A DNA stretch of 15,001 nt from Thermoplasmata archaeon (lineage in GTDB: Archaea; Thermoplasmatota; E2; UBA202; JdFR-43). The notes beneath the pieces are model-generated. The model saw only the letters and a list, made by a program, of their open reading frames with translations. It was not told the origin of the DNA and searched no databases. This document shows positions 1 through 6,975 of the stretch, one piece after another. The stretch is from contig JAGGSX010000072.1 in NCBI GenBank assembly GCA_021158865.1, positions 1 to 15,001 on the forward strand, read 5' to 3'. Each line of letters starts with the position of its first letter. The stretch's first letter is position 1. Position numbers and translations under genes: made by a program.

Positions 1-3000
1 CCTTCTATTAGATTGCTATCTGCATAATCATATAACCTCACCCCATCTATTGAATTGTTGTATATATAATTGTAGAAAATTTTGTTATTGAAAGAAGAAT
101 CAGCAATTTCCATGCCAACCCATGCATTGCTGTAAATGTAATTTGAATATGCTGTATTGTTGTTGCCAGATGAAATGAAGAATCCGTGCTTTGAATTGTT
201 GTAAACATAATTGAAAGAAACATTATTGTTGGATGAATAAAGAGCAATTCCATTTCCTGTGTTATTGTAAATGTGGTTGTTTCCAATGAGATTGTAGTTT
301 GAGTAATAATACAGTTTTATTCCATCATATGAATTGTTGTAAATATGGTTGGAAATAATTGTATTGTTTGAAGAATATTCTGAGATATGTATGCCATTCT
401 GGCCATTATCATGAATATAATTTGCATATATTGTGATGTTTTCACTTTGTGAAATAAAAATACCATATTCTAAATTGTTGTGAATATAATTAAATGAGAT
501 ATTATTATGATTGGAATAGCTTCTCAAACCATCAATATCATTGTTATATATATGGTTAGAGAAAATCATATTGTTTCCTGCTGAACTCCCAAGGTAAATA
601 CCATATGGGCCGTCATAAATAATATTCTCTTTTATCGTATTAAACATATCATCTGAATTGAAATATATTCCATGATATTGATTGTTAAAAATAGTATTGT
701 TTTCTATTGTATTGTCGTAACAATATCTCCATAAAGTAATTCCGTAATTGTTTTCATATACTGTATTCTCTCTAATTATGCTATAATTGCAGTTATCAAT
801 CATTATGCCATAGACTTCATTGCTTATATTACATTTCTCAATGAGAATGTTGTTGTTATCACTAACTAATACGCCATATCCACTTGTAGATGCAATTATC
901 TTTTCTAATGTGTTATTATTTGAGCTGATGAGATAAATTCCATATCTCGATGGGGCAATTATATTGTTTACATTTGCACCAGAAATTTCATTGTTAATGC
1001 AATGTAAATAATATATTCCATAAGCAGTGCTTACTGATGTAATGTTGAATATTGTTATGTTTTTGAATGAATTATTGTTTGATTCATATACATATATTCC
1101 ATATACTATTGAGTCATTTCCTTCTATATCATATATTGTTATATTTTCAATGGTGCAGTTGTTAGCAGAGTTAACCATTATTCCATATGTGTATATGGTA
1201 ATGCTATCATTTTGAATAGCGGTAATATTTGTTATTGTTACATTCCTTATTATACATCTATCTGCCTTAACCCATATTCCTCTCACATTATCATAATCTG
1301 CATGAGCATCTCTTATAGTAAAGCCATCCAATATGCATGGATAATTCATGGTTACTACATTCTGTCCGCTTGCCTTTATTATTGTATTTGTTGCATTCCC
1401 TTGTGATATTATGTTTATCTCCTTATTTATTACAATGCTTTCTTCATATATGCCAGGGTAAACTTTTACTGTGCCACTACTTGCTACTGCATTTATTCCA
1501 TCTGTTATGTTGGCAAAGTGGTCATATTGCCAGCCTGAAGTGCTTTCATTATAGTCATCATCTACATATATAATGGATGGCTTTGGAATTGTTGTTGTAA
1601 AATGCCATTCCTCGCTTTTATTTTTACCATAGCTATCATTTACAATAACATACCAGTAATAGGTTGTTCCATAAGCCAATCCATTCCATACAATGCTGGC
1701 TGTATTGTCAGGCAAAATACCATTAACATAGCCAATTAATGTATCGCTGGAAGCATCATAAAATGAAACATTCATGGTATCGCCATCTTCATCATGGACA
1801 ATGACGCTTAAAGTTGGATTTGTTGAAACATCAACACTTTCATTAGCAGGAGCTGGATTTGTTGCATAAGGCAAATGATTTGGCACCATGGCAAGAGGAG
1901 CGAAAATGCTGAAAGTTGTTATATTCACACCAACAACATTGTTTATCATGTCTAAATAACGGCTCCCATTCCATTCATCTTCATACCATGAGCCATTCCA
2001 TTTCCATATCTTCAATGTATTTTCCAGCAAATCAACAGCATCACTATCATTATAATAAACTATTATACTCATCCATGCTGGTTGGCTATCTATCTTCTCT
2101 ATTTTCAAAAATTTTCCTATATCCTGCCAGTGCGGCGGCAGGGCGGCAGGCATGGAGGCATTTGCAATAGAAATATTGCCATTATATGAGAAGGATATCC
2201 TTGTTATTCCTATGGTGTTATTTTTGAAGCTATTGTTGGTTGAATTTTCAATATAAATTGCATAATTTGTTGATTCTATGTTATTGTTTATGAAAGTGCT
2301 ATTCGTTGCATATTGCAAATAAATTCCGCTATTGGCTTGGATATTATTATCTAAAAAGCTATTATTATCATATTTTCCTTCATACACCCCTATATAAATT
2401 CCATATAAGTTGCTCTTTATTTCATTTTTTTCTATTAAATTATTGCTACTTTCATGCTGGAATTGTATGCCATCTTTGGAGGCATTGATTGTGTTATTTA
2501 AAAATGTATTTGAATAAGCATAACTAATAATAATGCCATTTCCATTCACATAAATATTGTTGCCGGTAATGATATTGTCATAAGTAGACGAACCATACAC
2601 TTCCATACTATATGTAAAAGACCCATTTATGACATTATTTTTAATTGTATTGTTGCATCTATAAATATCGATGCCAATATATGCTCTATTTGAACTTATT
2701 TCATTGCCTACTATTTCATTTTCATTTCCATTTATTTCAATTCCTCTTCCACCTAATGAGACATTTATTTTGCAATCAGCTATAACATTATAATTGCCGT
2801 ATGCATGTATCCCATATGTGGAGCCATGTATTGTGCAGTTTTGAATTGTGGCATTCCTCAATGTAAATGAATTATTATGAACATATATGCCTGTAGAACA
2901 GTTGAATACAGTGAAATTCTCTACAAGCGTGTTATTAGCTTCTATTTTTATTCCATATCCTCCATGTCCATTTATTACTGGATCTCCCATCAACTTTATC

Positions 3001-4379
3001 TCTTTATTTATTACAATAGGCCCATCATATATTCCGGGATAAACTTTTATTATATCTCCATTGTTGGCGGCATTTATTGCTTCCTGAATACTCGTATAAT
3101 TATTGCTTCCTGCGCCGCCGACATAGAATATATGTGGAGGCGATGGCTGTTGTGTGGAGAGATAAATGTATCCCTTTACAATGCAATTTTCCTCTGGCAT
3201 TTTATCAAGCGTTACATTAGCATTCAATGTTTGTCCTGGCTGAATAACATTTGATGGCGACGCTAAAATGCTTGAATTATCGAAATAGCCATCTGCATAT
3301 GCATATATGGTATCGATGCTACTTACATTTACGAGAAGACCTGGATATGGAGACCATAGATTTACAGCAGGAACAGATATGTTGTAATAGCCATTTGAAT
3401 CTGTTGTTCCATATCTATAAAAAGATGCGGTTTGGAAATAATTTACGGTTATATGTCCTTGAATACTAACATTTGCTCCTGCAACAGGAGTGCCTTCATT
3501 ATCGAGAACGTGCCCGCAAACCCATGCATTGTCTTGCGGTAAAGGCTGTAATGTTATATTTGCCCATGCTGTCTCGTTCTCACCAACGCTTGTATTTGAA
3601 AAATTTGAAAAGAAATTGCTGGCAGAAACTATTATGGTACCATTTCCAGCTGGAACATTGAATTCATAATATCCATATTCATTTGCAGTTGTTGAATTTG
3701 TATAATTCTTTCCAAAAATTCCAACAATAGCATTTCCTATTCCTTCATGAGTTTTAGAATCCTTTATATACCCTTTTATTACTGCAGTAAGCGGCGGCGG
3801 AGGCGGCAAGGGTTTTAAATAAAAATTAATGTTTTTAGTTCCTGCTATCACTGTTTGGTTGGATGAGGGATAGAATCCTTTAGCTGAAGCAGTTATAGTC
3901 ACATTTGAAGGAGGTAAATTTATTTCATAACCATTGTTAACATTGCTGATTGTATAATTCCATCCCGTAAAATATGCTCCATAGAACATTATGCTAATAT
4001 TTGCTTCTATTGTTTCATTTGTCTCATTATTGAAAACATAACCAATTATTTTTGCATTATCTTTAGGAAAAGAAGGTAAAGTTAAATTGGCCCATGCTAT
4101 GCCTGATATATTAAAAAATCCTGAAAAGTTTTCAACCATGATTGTTTCGTTTCCATTACTTATAATATTCGTAGCTGAAATATTTATTTTTCCAGAAGCA
4201 GTGTTCATTTCATAATAGCCCTCATTATTGGTAAATGTTCCATTTGAATAGCTGTGCTTTCCATCGCTCCATTCAATCATCACTGTCGCATTTTCTGCTG
4301 GTTTATTGTTTCCTTCTACCATCGTAAAAGGTATTAACAATATTGCAATCACAAAAATACACAATAACTTACCTTTCAT
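1..4379 (-). CDS. Giant secreted tandem beta-helix surface protein, N-terminal 1459 residues (C-terminus beyond window)
   Basis: The reading frame is open without a stop from ATG at 4379 to the left edge. Residues 1-23 are a signal peptide (MKGKLLCIFVIAILLIPFTM). Four beta-sandwich modules of the carboxypeptidase-regulatory type follow (about 25-100, 104-195, 197-282, 284-395), each giving a G-Y/H-V/I start, a TxxxGYYEF/YYNI-type turn and an xANxTL ending; a proline-rich linker sits near 190-196. A first right-handed beta-helix of NosD/PbH1 type spans about 416-735, with recurring NNxIxxNxxxGIxL coils. About 740-832 is a beta module ending in TTFSIFAP, 838-925 is a FN3/Ig-like domain, and a second beta-helix runs from 928 to the edge. 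Sequons (NxS/T) are very frequent, as in glycosylated archaeal surface proteins. Likely role: extracellular adhesion, polysaccharide binding or polysaccharide cleavage; no catalytic site is recognised. The start is supported by AGGTG 5 nt upstream. Function beyond a surface protein is not known. Confidence 0.9.
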   Translation of the reverse strand, partial: MKGKLLCIFVIAILLIPFTMVEGNNKPAENATVMIEWSDGKHSYSNGTFTNNEGYYEMNTASGKINISATNIISNGNETIMVENFSGFFNISGIAWANLTLPSFPKDNAKIIGYVFNNETNETIEANISIMFYGAYFTGWNYTISNVNNGYEINLPPSNVTITASAKGFYPSSNQTVIAGTKNINFYLKPLPPPPPLTAVIKGYIKDSKTHEGIGNAIVGIFGKNYTNSTTANEYGYYEFNVPAGNGTIIVSASNFFSNFSNTSVGENETAWANITLQPLPQDNAWVCGHVLDNEGTPVAGANVSIQGHITVNYFQTASFYRYGTTDSNGYYNISVPAVNLWSPYPGLLVNVSSIDTIYAYADGYFDNSSILASPSNVIQPGQTLNANVTLDKMPEENCIVKGYIYLSTQQPSPPHIFYVGGAGSNNYTSIQEAINAANNGDIIKVYPGIYDGPIVINKEIKLMGDPVINGHGGYGIKIEANNTLVENFTVFNCSTGIYVHNNSFTLRNATIQNCTIHGSTYGIHAYGNYNVIADCKINVSLGGRGIEINGNENEIVGNEISSNRAYIGIDIYRCNNTIKNNVINGSFTYSMEVYGSSTYDNIITGNNIYVNGNGIIISYAYSNTFLNNTINASKDGIQFQHESSNNLIEKNEIKSNLYGIYIGVYEGKYDNNSFLDNNIQANSGIYLQYATNSTFINNNIESTNYAIYIENSTNNSFKNNTIGITRISFSYNGNISIANASMPAALPPHWQDIGKFLKIEKIDSQPAWMSIIVYYNDSDAVDLLENTLKIWKWNGSWYEDEWNGSRYLDMINNVVGVNITTFSIFAPLAMVPNHLPYATNPAPANESVDVSTNPTLSVIVHDEDGDTMNVSFYDASSDTLIGYVNGILPDNTASIVWNGLAYGTTYYWYVIVNDSYGKNKSEEWHFTTTIPKPSIIYVDDDYNESTSGWQYDHFANITDGINAVASSGTVKVYPGIYEESIVINKEINIISQGNATNTIIKASGQNVVTMNYPCILDGFTIRDAHADYDNVRGIWVKADRCIIRNVTITNITAIQNDSITIYTYGIMVNSANNCTIENITIYDIEGNDSIVYGIYVYESNNNSFKNITIFNITSVSTAYGIYYLHCINNEISGANVNNIIAPSRYGIYLISSNNNTLEKIIASTSGYGVLVSDNNNILIEKCNISNEVYGIMIDNCNYSIIRENTVYENNYGITLWRYCYDNTIENNTIFNNQYHGIYFNSDDMFNTIKENIIYDGPYGIYLGSSAGNNMIFSNHIYNNDIDGLRSYSNHNNISFNYIHNNLEYGIFISQSENITIYANYIHDNGQNGIHISEYSSNNTIISNHIYNNSYDGIKLYYYSNYNLIGNNHIYNNTGNGIALYSSNNNVSFNYVYNNSKHGFFISSGNNNTAYSNYIYSNAWVGMEIADSSFNNKIFYNYIYNNSIDGVRLYDYADSNLIE

Positions 4380-4384
4380 AATAA

Positions 4385-4425
4385 CACCTTTTAATAATAT
4401 GACATTTAAATTCTGTATTTAAAAT
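4385..4425 (-). promoter_or_regulatory. Promoter and Shine-Dalgarno of the beta-helix surface gene
   Basis: On the minus strand an archaeal TATA-like box (TTTTAAATA, 4417-4425) lies about 40 nt before the ATG at 4379, which places a start site near 4394. The resulting leader of about 15 nt would contain AGGTG (4385-4389), complementary to the archaeal 16S 3' end, 5 nt before ATG. A second AT-rich stretch (ATTTAAATT, 4404-4412) could be an alternative box. The call rests on consensus and spacing only. Confidence 0.45.
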
Positions 4426-4474
4426 TAATTGATTGGCTGAACAGGAAATTATTTTACGGAATGTTATTGTAATA

Positions 4475-4550
4475 ATGTGAAAACAAAACCCGCAAGTTTA
4501 TTGGAAGTGATGAAATATATTAAATGCAGGGGAACAAAACTGTTTCACAT
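4475..4550 (+). ncRNA. Candidate structured small RNA (H/ACA-like hairpin)
   Basis: Within the 217-nt intergenic region the plus strand can fold into one long hairpin. The outer stem pairs ATGTGAAAACA (4475-4485) with TGTTTCACAT (4541-4550) with one bulge. An inner stem pairs CCCGCA (4489-4494) with TGC-A-GGG (4525-4531), extended by TTTA (4497-4500) with TAAA (4521-4524). The apical loop carries GTGATGA (4507-4513), a kink-turn-like sequence. ACA at 4547-4549 is separated by 15 nt from the base of the inner stem, the spacing expected between a pseudouridylation pocket and the ACA box in archaeal H/ACA RNAs. A purine-rich plus TATA-like element (GGAAAT-TATTTTA, 4444-4456) lies about 25 nt upstream, and a T-rich tract follows (4561-4571). 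No target was identified and the pairing is AT-rich, so this is a hypothesis; a C/D RNA is less likely because no D box (CTGA) follows. Confidence 0.28.
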
Positions 4551-4596
4551 CTGGCTTTGCTATTCATTTTTATCTGCTTCCTTTTCAGTTATAAAT

Positions 4597-5166
4597 TCAG
4601 CATCTTCCTCTCGACTCGCCTTTTTTAATTCCAGTAGCAATTAAATGAGCTATCCTTATTGGCTCTGGAATTGCTCCTCTTATTGTTGCAAGCTTTATTG
4701 ATTCTATTGCCTCATGTCTGCTTATTCCAAAATATTTTATGTAAATTTTATATCTTAACTCTATTTCTTCTGTTGTGCCATTATTTATAATTTTCCATCT
4801 TTCCTTCCAGTCTTCAAAATGTTTTTTTAATGCTTCTTTTATTTTATTCATATGTGGCTTATTTCTTGTAATTGTTATTATAGGTAATTCAATTTCGTTA
4901 AAAATTTTTTCACAGTCAACAACATTAAACCCCCCTAAAGCAATTCCATCTATCATGATTAATTTAATCTGTTTCCTATGCTTTGTTTTTTCCAGCATTT
5001 TTATTATTTTATCTGTTGAATCCATTCCATCTACTGTAATCTCGCTCTTCAAAACTCCTTCCAAATATGTGCCACCTCTCATAACTACACCTACAATATC
5101 AGTATTTTTATCTTTAAATGAAAACGGCATGTCATCTATTCCAATTATTCTTATCTCTTTTTTCAT
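4597..5166 (-). CDS. DUF99 (UPF0215) family protein
   Basis: The 189-residue product matches the archaeal DUF99 family: an N-terminal IRIIGIDDMPF motif, VVMRGGTYLEGV near residue 27, IDGIALGGFNVVD near 73-85, and the closing run IPEPIRIAHLIATGIKKGES-RGR that typifies the family's C-terminus. The biochemical role is unsettled; an endonuclease-V-like (RNase H) fold relationship has been proposed for the family, so a nucleic-acid role is possible. The ATG overlaps the pth2 stop (ATGA at 5163-5166), so the two are translationally coupled. It is the last gene of a three-gene minus-strand operon. The length is normal for the family. Confidence 0.88.
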   Translation of the reverse strand: MKKEIRIIGIDDMPFSFKDKNTDIVGVVMRGGTYLEGVLKSEITVDGMDSTDKIIKMLEKTKHRKQIKLIMIDGIALGGFNVVDCEKIFNEIELPIITITRNKPHMNKIKEALKKHFEDWKERWKIINNGTTEEIELRYKIYIKYFGISRHEAIESIKLATIRGAIPEPIRIAHLIATGIKKGESRGRC

Positions 5167-5507
5167 TTTAAAGGCAGGTGTTTTGTAAGCAAATCTATTT
5201 TTTCTTCCTCATCAGGTCCAATAGCAAGAGCTGTCAGAGTATTTGGAGGCAATTCTGTTAAGCCCGCATCCCTTATCATCGCTGCCGTTATTTTCATTTT
5301 TTTTGCTTTTCCTTCTATTTCAATTATTTCATCCTCATTTGCAACAACAACAATTTTTTTTGCGCCTTCTGCCCGCCATTTTTTGAATATTCTGCGCTTT
5401 TTTTTATATGCCATTATAGCACACTCAACAGCAGCGTGAGCAACCTGAGCGGCAAGTTTTCCACAGGACATATCAATATCATTTGCTATTATGACCATCT
5501 TATACAT
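5163..5507 (-). CDS. pth2: Peptidyl-tRNA hydrolase, Pth2 type
   Basis: The 114-residue product hydrolyses the ester bond of peptidyl-tRNAs released from stalled ribosomes, recycling tRNA in the cytoplasm. Family signatures are intact: GKLAAQVAHAA (residues 16-26, with Lys17 and His24) and RDAGLTELPPNTLTALAIGP (79-98, with Asp80, Thr84 and Thr90). The length is standard for archaeal and eukaryotic Pth2. Its ATG lies inside the end of the upstream gene (8-nt overlap, 5500-5507), and its stop overlaps the DUF99 start, so all three genes are one transcription unit. Confidence 0.96.
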   Translation of the reverse strand: MYKMVIIANDIDMSCGKLAAQVAHAAVECAIMAYKKKRRIFKKWRAEGAKKIVVVANEDEIIEIEGKAKKMKITAAMIRDAGLTELPPNTLTALAIGPDEEEKIDLLTKHLPLK

Positions 5508-5736
5508 TCTTTATCCACCTCTCTGCAAGTTCTTTTGCTTTATCCCATTGAACTATGCCCCTTAAATGAATTTTATTATTTTTAACTTCAACATGCTTCA
5601 AAGGTATTGCATAATAATCGTCATCTTTCTTTATTATGAGCAAATCTTCATAAACTGAAATACTCTCACCTATTTTTTTGTCATTGGTATCAACAACAAA
5701 TCTTGCGAGCAATGAAAACTTCTTTTTTTTGAGCAT
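5500..5736 (-). CDS. Small archaeal beta-barrel protein (PRC-barrel-like), function unknown
   Basis: This is a 78-residue protein without a signal peptide. Predicted short beta strands (FSLLARFVVD, GESISVYED, LLIIKK, YYAIPLKHVEVK, KIHLRGIVQW) are followed by a short helix (DKAKELAERWIKNV). The pattern resembles the small PRC-barrel-like or conserved beta-barrel proteins found beside translation genes in many archaea; it is not a convincing Gar1. It is the first gene of the operon with pth2 and DUF99, which suggests an RNA or translation role by association. The ATG is 21 nt from the nearest AT-rich box, so it is probably read from a leaderless or nearly leaderless transcript. Confidence 0.72.
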   Translation of the reverse strand: MLKKKKFSLLARFVVDTNDKKIGESISVYEDLLIIKKDDDYYAIPLKHVEVKNNKIHLRGIVQWDKAKELAERWIKNV

Positions 5737-5765
5737 ATTTAAATATCATATCCTACTTAAAAATA
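5737..5765. promoter_or_regulatory. 29-bp divergent spacer with two interlocked leaderless promoters
   Basis: The spacer separates the ATG of the minus-strand operon (5736) from the ATG of the plus-strand reductase (5766). TTTAAATA (5738-5745) is centred about 24 nt before the plus ATG. TATTTTTAA on the minus strand (5757-5765) is centred about 25 nt before the minus ATG. Both distances equal the usual archaeal TATA-to-start-site distance, so both mRNAs would begin at or very near the start codon. Each TATA box abuts the other gene's start codon. Confidence 0.5.
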
Positions 5766-6839
5766 ATGCTGTTTGACATCGCCATAGTCGGCGGCGGCCC
5801 CGTCGGAAGCATGATTGCTAAAATTTCTTCTTCAAGAGGATATAAAACAATAGTTTTTGAAGAGCATGATGAGGTCGGCATTCCAGTGAGATGTGCTGGC
5901 TTGGTAAGTGAGCGGGTTATAAAAATTCATGGCGAGGGAATAATAAATAAAATAAAAGGAGCAGATATTGTTTTTCCTAACGGCAGAGAGATAAGAATTG
6001 GAGGAAATAGAGTGCATGCTTATGTTATAAATCGCAGGATATTTGATAAAAGCATGGCTGAAGAGGCAATGGCAAATGGAGCAGAATACAGGCTTGAGAA
6101 AAAAGTTAAAAGAATTAATTTTAAAAATGGCATATTTTCTATTGAAGGCGAGAAAGCAAGAATTTTGATTGGAGCAGATGGGCCAAAGAGCATGGTTGCA
6201 AAGAATTTTTCAATGGGGAAGTTGCAATATATAAATGCAATTCAGGGCTATGGAAAATATGATATGGATGAACAATATGTGAAAATTTTTTTAGGCAACG
6301 ATTTAGCTCCAAAATTTTTTGCATGGATTATCCCAGCAGAAAAGGCAAGAATTGGTTTAGGAACAACTGAAAAAAATTTGAAACAGCATTTCAAAAAATT
6401 TTTGAAAAACATAGATGCAAGAGTTGATGAAATAACATCTGGGTTAATTCCAATTGGTTTAAGAAAATTTGTAAGAAAAAAAGTCGCTCTGGCTGGAGAT
6501 GCTGCAGGGCAGGTAAAGGCGACGAGCGGCGGCGGGCTTTATACTGGCTTGATGGCAGCAAAAATTCTTGCAAATAACATAGAAAATTTAAACAATTATG
6601 AAAAAGAATATATGAAAAGCATTGGCAAAGAATTGCAAAGATGTCTTCTTCTAAGAAAAATTTTTATCAAGCTTAGCGACAATTCTTTAAATAAATTTGC
6701 AAGCTTTGTTGAAAAAAATGTTGATTTAATCAATAAATATGGGGATATAGATTATCCATCTATTGTAGCAAAACAACTTCTCAAGAGCCCTTTTTCTTTT
6801 CAAAAAAGAAAAAGTGCTTCATCCCAAAAAGAAAACTGA
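5766..6839 (+). CDS. Geranylgeranyl reductase family flavoprotein (archaeal lipid saturation)
   Basis: The 357-residue protein is an FAD-dependent oxidoreductase of the digeranylgeranylglycerophospholipid reductase family, which saturates the isoprenoid chains of archaeal membrane lipids. Visible motifs are the dinucleotide-binding IVGGGPVGS (7-15), the Glu at the end of beta-2 (FEEHDE), GIPVRCAGLVS (38-48, with the conserved Cys43), the second FAD motif LIGADGPKS (near 135), and LAGDAAGQVKATSGGGLYTG (about 242-261). No membrane helix is seen, which fits a peripheral inner-face enzyme. The last 17 residues (from about Ser341, Lys/Ser/Gln-rich) are encoded inside a repeat element and look like a replaced or extended tail. 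Another flavoprotein substrate is possible, since the family has several paralogues. Confidence 0.88.
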   Translation: MLFDIAIVGGGPVGSMIAKISSSRGYKTIVFEEHDEVGIPVRCAGLVSERVIKIHGEGIINKIKGADIVFPNGREIRIGGNRVHAYVINRRIFDKSMAEEAMANGAEYRLEKKVKRINFKNGIFSIEGEKARILIGADGPKSMVAKNFSMGKLQYINAIQGYGKYDMDEQYVKIFLGNDLAPKFFAWIIPAEKARIGLGTTEKNLKQHFKKFLKNIDARVDEITSGLIPIGLRKFVRKKVALAGDAAGQVKATSGGGLYTGLMAAKILANNIENLNNYEKEYMKSIGKELQRCLLLRKIFIKLSDNSLNKFASFVEKNVDLINKYGDIDYPSIVAKQLLKSPFSFQKRKSASSQKEN

Positions 6840-6847
6840 TACATTTT
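6786..6847 (+). repeat. Hairpin-plus-tail repeat, copy 1
   Basis: A perfect 11-bp inverted repeat (6790-6800 with 6804-6814, loop CAA), extended by an imperfect AGCC/TGCT base, is followed by the tail 6827-6847. The 21-nt tail (AAAAGAAAACTGATACATTT plus T) recurs exactly in copy 2. The hairpin overlaps the last 17 codons of the reductase, whose TGA lies within the tail. Confidence 0.7.
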
Positions 6848-6897
6848 ATTTTTCCCAAGATTTCTTCTAAAAGACTCTGATGCATGATTTAGGGTGA

Positions 6898-6941
6898 AGC
6901 CCTTTTTTAAAGGGCTCATGAAAAGAAAACTGATACATTTT
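6898..6941 (+). repeat. Hairpin-plus-tail repeat, copy 2
   Basis: A perfect 8-bp stem AGCCCTTT (6898-6905) / AAAGGGCT (6909-6916) with a TTT loop is followed by the same 21-nt tail at 6921-6941, 94 nt after copy 1. The tail runs into TTTTTT, so the unit may end transcription of the upstream reductase. The spacer 6848-6897 and the remainder to 6975 show no gene. Confidence 0.7.
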
Positions 6942-6975
6942 TTCATGTTGCACCAAATTCTGGTAATTGCATTTC

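Noticed and set aside
1027..3661. A series of short plus-strand reading frames rich in Ile, Tyr, His and Leu
   Set aside because: They lie antisense to one continuous beta-helix coding frame and have unnatural compositions; they are shadows of the AT-rich repeated codons.
4507..4513. GTGATGA as a C box of a C/D guide RNA
   Set aside because: No D box (CTGA) follows at a usable distance; the sequence fits better as part of the apical loop of the candidate hairpin RNA.
5500..5736. Gar1 (H/ACA RNP protein)
   Set aside because: The size fits, but the strand pattern and the C-terminal helix do not match the Gar1 core as I know it.
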